Below, piece by piece: positions 23,373 to 34,359 of a DNA stretch of 64,000 nucleotides. The notes below the pieces were generated by a model. That model worked only from the letters and a program-made list of their open reading frames with translations. It did not search any database and was not told the origin of the DNA. The position numbers and the translations under genes were made by a program. How positions within the stretch are numbered: position 1 is the first letter of the stretch; the number at the start of each line of letters is the position of its first letter. Source of the DNA: Leucogyrophana mollusca (Eukaryota; Basidiomycota; Agaricomycetes; Boletales); assembly GCA_021014945.1 (NCBI GenBank), contig MU266341.1, forward strand, positions 165,084 through 229,083. The letters run 5' to 3'.

Positions 23373-26300
23373 TTACATCCCGGTCTCCAATTTTCTTCGC
23401 TTCTTGGCTCTCTCGCGCTTCGTCTCTAGCTCATGCCACTCCCCTTCCAACGTTGATAGCCTGTTCAACAATTAGTGTATTTTCGAAACATGGCCGCATG
23501 AAACCTACCCAACAGGTAATTCCGGTGAGGGTGGTTCGTCCTTGAAATAAGGTGCTTCCAATGCTTGAAGCGCAGTGACTCGTCGAGCAGGATCATAAGC
23601 AAGCAGCTGCTCTGCAAGGTCAAGAGCCGCGGGGGACAACCACCTGGTCCAGGAGCCGTATCAGTACTGGTTGAGGCCAGTGAGCACGATCTGTGCTTAC
23701 TTTTGAAACAGTTCTCGAAAGTGATCGGGTATTGCATCTTTCGGTTTGACGAGCTCATACCAAGGCAGCTCCGTAACTCCTGCCCACCGTTCCGCCGTCG
23801 GAGTACCGATAATGCGGTATATCACGTCTAGCTGGTGGATTTCGTCATTGCCTTGAAAGATCGGCTTTTTCGTGTACAGCTCCAGCATGATACACCTAGA
23901 TATGTTGGTCAATGAGAACGACAAACAGTAGAAGAGGTGACGTACCCTGCACTCCACATATCGACCTCAGGCCCATATACGGTAGCACCAAAGAGGAGCT
24001 CAGGTGGACGGTACCACAGAGTAATGACTCGGTTGGTATAGTCAGCCCGACGACGCTTGTGATAGAATCGGGCGAGGCCAAAGTCACCAAGCTTCAGTTC
24101 GCCACGATTGTTGATGAGGATGTTGGAGCCTTTGATGTCACGGTGAATTACCCCTTTGTGGTGAAGGTATGCCAACCCTGCGAGCATCTGGCTGCATAGA
24201 GACTTCAAATTTGCTTCCGAAAAAGAGAACTGCGTCTGCGACAACACGCCTGTCAGGTCATGGTCCATGTACTCGAACACCATATGGACGGATCCTAAGT
24301 ACAGTTAGTTAATATGAGGCACCCTTGTGGAACGAAAAACGTACCATTGGAAACCATCATCTCGTAAAGTCGCACGATGTTCTGGTGTCGCAGGGACTGG
24401 AGGAGCTTGATTTCACGCATGGCGGTCACGGGGAAACCGTCCCTTTCCGCTTCCATCCGAATTCTCTTGAGCGCGACATGCACGTTGGTAACGGTATTTC
24501 GAGCTTTGTATACCTTTCCGAACGTTCCCTCCCCAACCTGGCTGACAATTGCGTAAAGCTCTTTGCGGGTCGTTGTAGAAGGTGAGAACGGTCTGGTGGC
24601 CGGATTGACGTCTTGTTCGAGTGTACGAGCCAATTGAACTGGGGTAAGAGCGGCATCCCCGTTCTTAGCGGATCTTGGTGAGTGAGGTGGCACCAAGGAG
24701 TCGTGGCGCGCGGGGAATTGGAGTGGGGGAATTTGGTGGTTGTTGGTTCCTGGTCTCTGGCTTTCAGGTGGAGGTCCTAAGCGACGCTGAGCTGGTGACC
24801 ACAGAGGTGGCGGAGCTCTCCCATTGACTTCAACACGAAGCTGATCGTCGCGGTCGGATGCAACAGCTTCGTCGCGAGTACGTTTAGAGGGAACTTCGGG
24901 CCATTCCACTGGCGACATTTTCGGGCCACGAGCACCATCAGCACGGTCAGATACAACTTCGTCGTGAATGGGTTTAACGGGCATTTCATGCCATTCCGTG
25001 GGTGACATTTGCGAGTGACGAACACCAGCAGGAGAGTCATCACTTTCCTCATCGTCTTCGCGCGGGAAAAATCTCTTTACCGAAGAACTAGCCTTCGCAG
25101 CAATCGGCTTGAAACCGATGGGCTTGACTGCACCAAGCGCCTTGGAGGACCCGAGTTCCACTCGTCCTGAGGATGGAAGCGCAGCTGCCGGAGACGGAGG
25201 TGTTTTAGACAGGGCAGTCGAAGTAGGGAGAGTGGAGGGCGGTGGCATCCGCTCGGCTGCATGACGCTCGGCGTCAGGTGACCATGGACGACGCCGCTTA
25301 TAAGAGGGGTCAGCACTCGCTTCCTCATAATTGTAAAGCTGAACCTACGTCGACATGTTTCCCATTAGCCGGCGTTTTGTCGGGATGTCGCGGGTCCGTC
25401 TCGCGAGAGTTGAGCAGATTTGAACGTTGTTGGAGACTGGTTTTAGATATAGACAGGGATATTTCCCTGATGGAGGTAGCAGGAGGCAGACGATGTTTGG
25501 CTCTTGGTCGGTTGTCAGGGCTTCTACTAGAGCTTCTGCTACGGCTTAGGCTCGTGGATGAAGCAGAAGAGACGCTCCTCCGCCTACCACCGCCGCGACT
25601 GGTTCGACTGCGGAGCGACGAGGCTGGAGATCTAGATCGATCTCTTCCTTGACGCTGCCATCCGGAGCGACCTCTGTCGCTAGGTGTGCGACTAAAAGGT
25701 GCAACCGGACTTAAGTGTCGCCGACCTGGTCGAGGTGAGATAGACCTTGAACGTGATCGACCCCGTGAAGACCGCCGAGAATAAGTTGACTCCGGAGAAC
25801 GGGAGCGCGAACGTGATCGAGACAACGCAGCTCGTTCTTTAACTGGGGAGAAGACAGGCTTGGGGGGTAAGGAGCTGATATCTCTCCTTTGCCAACTGTG
25901 GATAAGCACTGTCAGTCGTTGAGAATGTAGCTAGCTTGCAAATATACATACTTGTTGAGATTGCCCTCGTCTGCGAGACGTTCCCGCTCCCGCTCCCGTT
26001 CTCTTTCCCTCTCGCGTCGATATTTATTGTGATTCTGTCCTTTCTTGCCCCCCTTTGTATTTCTGTTGGGCCCATTGTTCCTGGGTCCCCGTTGATTACG
26101 GTTTCCTTGCTCCCCACCGCTCGTCTGCCACGTAGGTCCGGGCTCCCACGGCCGATCATCTCTAGCAAGATGGGCGTCGTCTTGCCCAGTCTGAGGGCCA
26201 AGCTGGTCCGTTCTGCTCTGATTGCGATCCCGTCGTCGACTTTCCCAGCCATTATCCCTCTGCCAGCCTTGCGTACCACGAGAGCGTCGGTCTTTGTCAC

Positions 26301-26820
26301 GCTTGTCCCAACCTTGACCACGGTCGTCCAACTGGTTTTCTCGGCGATCTTCTGGTTGCCAGTTACGGCCATGGCCAGAATTGCTGTACGAACTTGAGGC
26401 TGTCCAGGAGTTGGGCTCACTGTGGGCCGAAGCCGAATAGCCTTGGTCACGGCCCCCCGCCCATTCTCTCCCAGGTTGATAATGAGAGTCAGTGGAAGAG
26501 CGAGGTAACCAAGAGTCTGCCTCTCGGGAGTCAGAGGCGTCATAATCATCTCTGCTACCCCGATGGTAAGCATCGGAAGAAGAAGCGTAATAATGATCAT
26601 CATGGTGGGACGAAGGACCATCCCTATTCACGTTAAAAGAGGGTCTGGAAGACGATGAAGGTCTATAGGTGTCTGCCTGTTGATGAGAATGCGAATGAGG
26701 ACGTGGATAAGAGTCAGACGGGACATCATCCACCCGTGAGACTAAGAGAGGCAGCCCTCCGTCGTCGTCGTTAACGACTTTGCCACGCTTACGCCTTGAT
26801 CTATTGTGCGAGGAGTGCAT
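23373..26820 (-). CDS. ctk1: RNA polymerase II CTD kinase, Ctk1/CDK12 type, with RS-rich N-terminus
   Basis: Cyclin-dependent kinase of transcription elongation (CTD Ser2 phosphorylation). The start at 26820 gives MHSSHNRSRRKRGKVVNDD. The first exon (about 300 residues) is rich in Ser/Asp/Arg/Gly and ends in an Arg-Glu run. The second is an RS domain (SRSRSRSRSPES, RGRSRSRSISPRP). A 52-nt intron (GTAGGT...CTGAC...TATAAG, about 25309-25360) joins HVD to RRRPWSPDAERH. The kinase domain shows VGEGTFGKVYKA, VALKRIRMEAERDGFPVTAM (a PITAIRE-type helix), HRDIKGSNILI, DFGLARF and VITLWYRPPELLFG. Later exons include CIMLELYTKKPIFQG and LDLAEQLLAYDPARRVTALQ. A Lys/Arg-rich end (KRERAKKRRKLETGM) stops at 23373. 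The RS extension resembles metazoan CDK12/13. Confidence 0.88.
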
Positions 26821-27557
26821 GGTGAGTGTAAGAGTAGAACCAGGTGTTTGAGCGCTGGAGAGGTGCGTGAGACGGGTGTTTGGGGAAAAGTCGTGACGTG
26901 TGGTTTTCAACGAGCAAAAAAGGCCCTCCCCTTGGACTTGGCGGTAAGTAGACTGAGCGGCTCAGCAAAAGACAACAAAATGATTGCCCTCAATCACGCA
27001 GAAAGAACGCCAGAGTGCTGATGGCCGAGATAAAGAGACGGTTGAGGGTTTTATGCAGGAAGGGGAGACGGAAAAGAGCAGGGCTGGCATTAGCAAGGGT
27101 TTCGGGTGGAAGAGCGACAAATGCAGAGGACAACTTACGTGAAGACGATAAATCAATTCAGCAGGGATTCGCAACGATAACACAAACCATAAGGATAGTT
27201 TTGAGGGGAGCCCGGGAGGACTTGATGCTGTCGAGACGTGATGCCAGTCTGCGCCCAGTGCGGCTGGTGGTGGGCGGCAGTCAAACTAGAAACGGGTACA
27301 AATTGACTCCCAAGCAACCCATCTCAACATCAATTCAATATCTGCAACGAAAGAGAAACGCCAGCGTCCATGGATTCGTCTATACGCCGGTTGGCAGCAA
27401 ATCCAACCGACGTGGGTCGTAACTTGAGTGAGGTTCAAAGCTACATACGTCGTGACGGTGCAACTTCAAGTTTCAAAGGTCGCGCGGCCGCCACCTCAAG
27501 AGACATGTGTGATTCAAAATCGCCAGTATCATACAAAACAGAATCAGTCTCGCTGCT
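26821..27557. other. Intergenic, upstream of the Ctk1-type kinase
   Basis: About 740 bp holding the kinase promoter and the 3' end of the DCAF-type gene. A plus-strand open frame (27015-27422) overlaps the kinase 5' UTR region but resembles no known protein. Confidence 0.4.
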
Positions 27558-29828
27558 TTATTGATTTATACACTCTGATAACTGCGTGCCCTCCACTTGC
27601 CCCCCGTTTTCACTATTTCGCAAGGCTTGTAGCGCACGGTCGTAGTGAAGGACAAGGTGTGCAAGCTGCATTTCTGCGCTATGGATCCCTCTTCGGGACG
27701 CCCGGGCATTGCGTTTCATGATCGACTGAACGTTGCCTAATCTCGAGGATACAGGCAATCTGTGTGTGGGGGCGAAGAGCTGGTGGAGAGGCGGGTGTTA
27801 ACGTGGGATTTGTGGTGCTGACAATCAACCCTGACCTTGATAGTTGTGTCAATGCCGCTGACAGCGATGAGTGGAAGGCGGGGATGGCCCTCGATAACGT
27901 TCACTACGCTTCCGTCCCCCTCCAGCACGTCGACTATCTTCCCATCCGACTTTCGCCAGACAAAGAAGTTGCCATCATCAGAGCCAGAGGTAACATACTC
28001 GTCGTGAGGACCAAGAAAGTTGACTGGGGCGTAAATTAGTATGGACAGGGTAGGGAGCGATAACTGCGCTCACCGTCCTTGACTGTTTCCACGTTGCAAT
28101 GTCCAGCAAACCGTGAGCGCGGGTATATAACTGGAATGTTCTCGTGAACTGTTGTTTCAGTAGCCATGGCGTCGCCTTCGTCGTTGCTGTCACCCTCGTC
28201 AGGCCCCTCATCGCTATCGTCGTCATCTTCAGATCCGTCTTGATCTTCAAGCATAGTTTCAAGTTCATCGTGACTTGACAGCTCCGCGTCTGGGCCGGTC
28301 AAACTGGCCCCCGGAAACAGGTTTGCTCGGTATTTGTCGAGCTTTCTTCGTTTGGGGTTGGGGTTGGGAGCTAAAGTGGATGGGGATCGTTTAGTGCCGT
28401 CGATGGGCCCGGCTACATCGGGGTCGTCCCGTGTAGAGTACAAATACGCGGCATCCGAGCTGTAGGCTGAACAACTCGAGCATCAGGGACTGCATCAGAG
28501 GTGCAGGAGGAACGCACATAAAAGAACCTTGTCGGAGATCCATGAGATACAATAAAACTCAAAGGTTGGCAAAGGCAGTGGGCATACCTCGTGTCCATTC
28601 CATCCAGACATTCTTGCACCAGTAATGTGTTCATACCCTTTTCTCTCGCCGCGGGCACGCGTTCGACGCCCGAAGCGCCTCACACAAGTTGTCATGTTTT
28701 CATCTTCTAGCGACATTCCCCATTCCGCACGCAAATATCGCCCCGAGTGGCGGCGATCAAAAAGGTGGGCCTTGTGATGCATCAGCAATGCGTACAGGGA
28801 GGTTTTGCAGTACGCACAAATGGAGACTCGCCGCCGACTACGAATTGGTAGGGCGTCAGCGGGGATAGCGCTATTGTGGAAAGCTCATGTGGGAGTTTGA
28901 CTAATGGGGCAGGACAAGCCCCAGAGGAACACGCATGAGGCGTCCGCAAGTCATGTTGGCGGACTTCCCCGTCCTGGAAAGAAACTCCACAGATCAGGTC
29001 AATGCTTCGGGAGCATGAATAGTACCTACCTCGGCGACCGTAAGAAACAAATCTGGGCTATCTTCGGTAACGATTCGCTTCGTGCGACCGTTATGGCAGC
29101 GTAGCACTCGTATGCATGATTGCCTTGTATTGTATGTCATCTCGCTGCCCGTCGGGGAACGACCTGCTGCATCGCCCACGTCGAATACGCGAACCTGTCT
29201 ATCTCCTGAAACTGTTGCACTGGTAGAAACCAGGATCAGATACACCGGCGGGATGAGTGAAGCTGCGCTGTGATAAAACCTGACTCACATGCGCGTCGAG
29301 AAGGGTAGCATTTGTGCATTGAAGATATTTTGGCTGTGGCCTGTGTGTATGACAGACTGGCAAGTAAATGGATACTCGTTTATCTCGCCACACGCATCGG
29401 TCTGAGAGTTGCTGGCAGAGGGATCCATACGCCATACTCGTATCCTATTACCATTGTGAGTGCCCCGCGATAATTTCCAAGAGTCGATCTAGCGGGCAAA
29501 CACGCACTGGGTGTCGTCTCCACTGCTGATGAGCAGCTCCCCATCCTGAGCCCAGCTGAGTGCATTGACACACCTGGGTCGATCCCGATGTCGCACACAG
29601 ATCAGCTATCCCGAAGAGTGTGACCGAACCGTCTGCGCTAGTAGCTCACCCGGTGTGGCCAGAGTCGTCACTGCCCAGCACGTTCACTCTATCCAATGCA
29701 CCACCGAGGGAATAGCGGAGCCTCCGGCGTTTCCATCGCTGCGATCTTGAGAACGAAGGAAAGGTCTCGGTCAGCGCGTGGGGACGGCCGAGATGTGTAC
29801 CAGCGATGTTCTCAGTGTCTGAGTACAT
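27558..29828 (-). CDS. WD40 protein of the DCAF8/DCAF6/WDTC1 group
   Basis: Putative substrate receptor for CUL4-DDB1 ubiquitin ligase. From ATG 29828 the first exon ends GSDDSGHTG and splices to CVNALSWAQDGELLISSGDD, the classic first repeat. Exons continue TVSGDRQVRVFDVGDAAG, VLRCHNGRTKRIVTEDSPDL, FAYLFDRRHSGRYLRAEWGM and GARMSGWNGHEV. An acidic insert follows (DGSEDDDDSDEGPDEGDSND), typical of DCAF6/8. The final blades read PRSRFAGHCNVETVKDVNFL, DGKIVDVLEGDGSVVNVIEG and HPRLPLIAVSGIDTTIKLFA. A helical tail follows to the stop at 27558. It is one of two genes here tied to cullin ligases (with CSN4), but they are not adjacent in an operon sense. The exact N-terminus is uncertain. Confidence 0.8.
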
Positions 29829-30256
29829 TGGATTCTACAGCGAAAGGATGCGCAGCTCCAAAATTATAATAGAGGTGATGCGGTATCCACGTGACTGCTG
29901 ACGCAAAATGTAGAAACTTGCGGCTGTGGTGAGTTATGAGAGCGTAGCACCGAGGTTTGGCCCCAGAGAGGATCCTCTGGTATTTTTCAATCAACCATTC
30001 TTCACGATTTCGTGAACAAACATGCCCAATTGGCGGGACGCATTGGAAGAAATGACCCCTGACGACGATGCACTTCGCTGTTGGAAAGGTAAGGCACATC
30101 AAAAACGATCGCGAGATCGCAAGCAGACGACGTATATATTTACATTCTATACACCTACAATTGTTTCATTAAAAAGGCGATGTCGATTGAAAATATTAAG
30201 TGCTTTGATGGCGTGTTAGGGTATGTGCTGGAGGGTCCTCACATAGTGAGTAAAGG
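29829..30256. other. Intergenic between DCAF-type and E2 genes
   Basis: About 430 bp. A 65-codon plus-strand frame at 30022 (MPNWRDALEEMTPDDDALRC) has a donor-like GTAAGG after WKG but no convincing downstream exon. I do not call it a gene. Confidence 0.4.
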
Positions 30257-33200
30257 TCATGAGTTCTGCACGTTGAAAGAGCCGTCCTGCAGCTGTTTCA
30301 ACAGCTGTTTCATCTCCTCCACATCTTTCTTGAATCCGTTAGAACTAGAACCTGCCTCGGACTTCGCCTGGTGGTAGGCAGCGTCGTTGGCAACAGGCTT
30401 GCCATCATCTCTAGCAAGCCACTGGTCGAGCTGCTCAATGATGACCTGCGCTTTCAGCCTGTAATGTGTCCGGATAACGTCGCCGAATGGCTCGGGGGGG
30501 TTCTTTAGGTTACCCAACATCTGCGCCACTTGTGTTTAATACAATTGCTAATAACAAAGATATGCAGGGCCTCACCGCGGTTCGGACAACCATACGTCGG
30601 ACATTCGCAGAATCTAAAGCAAGATCAGCAAAGCGAATAGTTCAGCCTGGAGTGCCAGCTCACAAGCTATAGACTGCGGCGTCCCACCGCTACTGGCCCA
30701 GCCAGGCTCATTTAGATATGGCTCATCACACAGTATCATAGACTGAATGGAGATTAGGACCTGCCGAGGAAAGAGGTGAGCTTCGACTATCTCGGTAAGA
30801 TGCAAGTATACCTGGAGCAGAGTTGATTTTCCGGACACCCAGCCTGGGCCAGACCAGGTTCCCAGGAGTGAAAGGCAAACTTTACCATCCTGATGATGCG
30901 ACGTCACAAATTACCAAGGATGAATAAGATATCTACACACCGCATAAAGATTCGGATTGAAACGGTATTTTCCTCCGTTAGTCTATTCTAGATCAGCTAG
31001 AGGAAGTACGGCGAGGGCGGGAGGGCTCACCGTCATGTACTTCACGCTAGGAGGTGATTGATTGTAGCTTGGCCCAAGGAAGATGTCAAACAAGTAACTG
31101 ACGGCAGGTGAGTGACCGCGTATGAGTGTGCAACAGCGATGACCTACCACCCGTCCTGATACCTGACGCAGAAGCACGTCGCAATTGAATCGATTGAAGA
31201 CATGTGGAGGCACTCACGGTGTTCCTTCGGGACCGATAATTAAAGCCTTGATGATGTCCACACGAGTTTCGTCCACCCTCAGGAAAACAGAAGAATCCCA
31301 CGCAACGGGTAGATTCGTTGTCAAAACGGCAAGCTGAAAAGGCGAAATTAAGATGTAGTTCACAATTTTCAGCAAAAATAGCCAGCATACCTCCTTCGCG
31401 ATTGCCAATGATCGTTTTGGGATATCTGAACTGGCTAACATGCGCGCCTCGTTGTTGTAATAGAACTTGTAATGAGGAATAAACTCCTCCGTTGTGTTGG
31501 CTTTCTTGTCGTCCTCCTGGGGTATGGTAAGGTCACAATATTCAAATCGGACTTGATTAGCCCACTCGAGGTAGGCCTTTCTCCTAGCCTCATCCGTCTG
31601 CCCAACAGTGAACGAGGCGTGATCAAAAGGTGCCGATGTGGAGATCCTGGGCAAAGAGGCGTGTAGACGCTCGACAAAAGCATCCCCTTTGGTCTCACGT
31701 AAGGAACGGTCGATGGCATTTGCGGTGGCAAGGATTCGGTGACAAAAGGCGAGCAGTTTCTGATTCTCGTCCGAGATTGCAGGGGCCGGTTCTTTTTCTT
31801 TTCCCTTGCCTTTCCCTTTCCCCTCGCCAGTCATCCTCTTTTGCTCCTCAGTCATCTCCTCAGGGCAGGTTTCTACAGGTTTCATTCCTTCCAGTCCCTT
31901 GATAGCTGCTTGCGCTTGGATGACAATAGCTTCCAAAAGTTCACGCGGACCAGAGCTCCCCTCGTAAATGATTGTACGTTCGCGAACAGGTGACCCCCCC
32001 TTCGCAATAGCCTTCTTGGGAGCGACGGACTTGATAGAGGCGACCGTCATTATTGGCATGGCCATCATACTTGCTAATGCTTCATGATTAGATATCGTCT
32101 AAAAGCTAGGAGGTGAGCAAGTCACACGATGACCACGATCATAGACCATTACCTCCAACCATTCGAACAACTCAAAGTACAGAACTGAGCGGTCAGACAT
32201 ATCCGAAAGCGAGTCGTTCCTCAGGAGAGTAGTGCAAAGAAGATTGAACCGCCTCCGGAGGTGGGCTAAAGCGGTCGGATGAACCATATAGTCACTCGTC
32301 CGCCCACCACCAGGACGGTGAAGAGAGGGAAGATAAACTCGAATCTGCGAAAGTAGAGTGCCGATTTTCAGATCCTTCGCGCGCTGGACAGCTTGAGCCT
32401 CAATTTGACCAGAGATCTGAAGTTTGTGTGAGCTTTGGAATGCCTGAGGCTGCAGACGGAGACATACATCTTCTCTTTGGTCTCCGGCGTAGCCTGTGCC
32501 ACCCTTCGCCTTTTTGCCCTGAGGCAAGGACATATAAAAAGCTTCTTCTTCGTCATCCTCTCCTGTTGGAGTGGACGATGCAGGAGAATCCACTTTTCGC
32601 CTCTTGTTCGCTTTCGGTTTCTGGTTTTGCTCTCCAGCAGATTGTTGGCGTTGCTCAGCAAACGTTTTCTCCAGCATCACAAGCCCCATGCCCAGAAGCA
32701 CGCCTTGCAGATTCGAGCAATGGAACAAGTCATCTTCCCCAGCAGAGGATGATCGGCTGTTCCCCGTGGTAATCGGCTCACCGCATGCCAAACAAAAAAC
32801 TGCTGCGCAATTTCGACACGAATGCTTAACAATACGACGCAGATGATCGATATATGTGGGGAATTGAGACTGCACAACATGTCAGTCCCGATGAACAAAA
32901 CAACGATAGCTGAACTCACAAAGATAGGGAAGAAATCACTCTTCTTTCGTTGGACAGTATACCCACATTGTTGAGTACAGGAGCATTCCCCGCCACTAAG
33001 TTGACTGTAAAGCCCGAATAGGAAGCCTTGCTCGCCGCCCTCTGGGCAACCTTTCATCCATTGACCCTGCGTCATGAGGGACACTTGTTCGTTGGCTGGA
33101 GGCATAAGAACAATCTCAGGCTCCTCTTCTACTTCGATTACTTCTTCGCGACGGTCTTTTGAGAAGAAAATGCCTGTGATTGCGTTACATCCGAGTAACA

Positions 33201-33748
33201 CACCTGCACAGAACTCGGAGACCACTTACCAGCATACGGATCAACTTCCCCTGCCACACGGGATTTTTCATCATAATCTGAATCATAGTCCACATAGTCA
33301 TCGGCTATTAGGTATCGCCGATCAATACGGTCGAGGGCGGCATTTAGGGTGTTACTTACCATCGTCCTCGTTGTCTTCCATCGCGTCGTCTTCGTCTTCA
33401 TCTTCATCCTCTGGTGTCTATAACCAGTCAATATGTTATTCAGTAACCGGGCCGGGGCTGAGCTCTTACCACAAGTCGAGGGGTTCGCGACGGAGTAATA
33501 GGCGCAATGGGGCTTCCTGGTTCCATCCTCACGTCCATATCCGCGGATTCGACGTCAGCAAATTCGCCTTCGAAGATACGCTCGGCGGCCTGCATCACGT
33601 CTTTGTAACGCTCCAGAGCTGCTCGCGCCTGGGCCACAGTAGCACCCTGTCAGAGTGTGCCGTGGTCAGTCATGATCAGACAGAGACGAATTCATTCAGA
33701 GCAAGAAAAGCTGACCATCTCTACTAACTGCTCAATCTGCTTTTCCAT
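30257..33748 (-). CDS. UBA / zinc-binding / E2 ubiquitin-conjugating fusion protein
   Basis: Large E2-type enzyme. The start at 33748 ([11 protein letters not shown]) splices to [20 protein letters not shown], a UBA-like helical module. A Pro-rich and acidic linker follows ([31 protein letters not shown]). A Cys-rich part has [14 protein letters not shown] and then [16 protein letters not shown], an IBR/RING-half-like zinc site. After a long middle with a Lys-rich insert ([20 protein letters not shown]), the UBC fold at the C-terminus reads [58 protein letters not shown] (catalytic Cys in GKVCLSL) and [18 protein letters not shown]. This UBC variant resembles BIRC6, UBE2O and UBE2Z rather than small E2s. 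It ends [15 protein letters not shown] at 30257. It may combine E2 and E3 functions, which is inference. Confidence 0.82.
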
Positions 33749-34359
33749 TGTGGACTGGAATGGTATGCCGTAGAATGGCCAGAATGCTGAAGGTTCAGTT
33801 GCGACCTGCAACTTGCAGGTATAGTGGGGAACGTAACGCGAAGTTATGTACTTGTGACAAGTCACAGTTGGTCACAATTACAATCAAGGCTTCCCCGCTT
33901 CCCTGTCAGAAGTCCGAATGTCGCGTTGAACACGGAGTATCGAGTTTGGTCAATATCGAATCACCATGCAACGCTGTGGAACTGCTGTGGATTGAAGGGC
34001 GGGCAAGCAAGACTGCTCAATACTTGTAACACATAATGATAAATAACAAGCAACCATGACACTCAAGAAAGCCCAAATGAATATAGAAAGGTGCTCATGT
34101 GAGCAGAAAGGAAGAGTTCGTGAAAAAATCAGATAAAAAGACTGCAGGATATGTTAACTGGGACAATACCAAGAAATGCTTCAAAGTTTTGTATGGTATA
34201 GATGAGCGGATGAGCTCGAACCAAGAAGATGAATGCCTGATACAGGTTTTGTACACACAATGGCCCCCCGGTCAGGCCAGCCGAACGAAGACCAAAAAGC
34301 GCGGCAGCGATAACTGCATGAAGAACGGCATCTGGCGAAAGCAGGGGAGGGGAAATGGT
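33749..34359. other. Intergenic, no gene seen
   Basis: About 610 bp, relatively A-rich near 34020-34200. It should carry the promoter of the E2 gene and the 3' UTR of the Opy2-like gene. No RNA gene was recognised. Confidence 0.4.

Noticed and set aside
25300..25370. Apparent frameshift in the Ctk1-type gene between HVD and VQLYNYEE
   Set aside because: Explained by a 52-nt intron with GTAGGT donor, CTGAC branch and TATAAG acceptor that joins HVD to RRRPWSPD in frame.
30022..30219. 65-codon plus-strand frame MPNWRDALEEMTPDDDALRC
   Set aside because: Plausible start and a donor-like GTAAGG, but no following exon in frame and no recognised family; left as intergenic.
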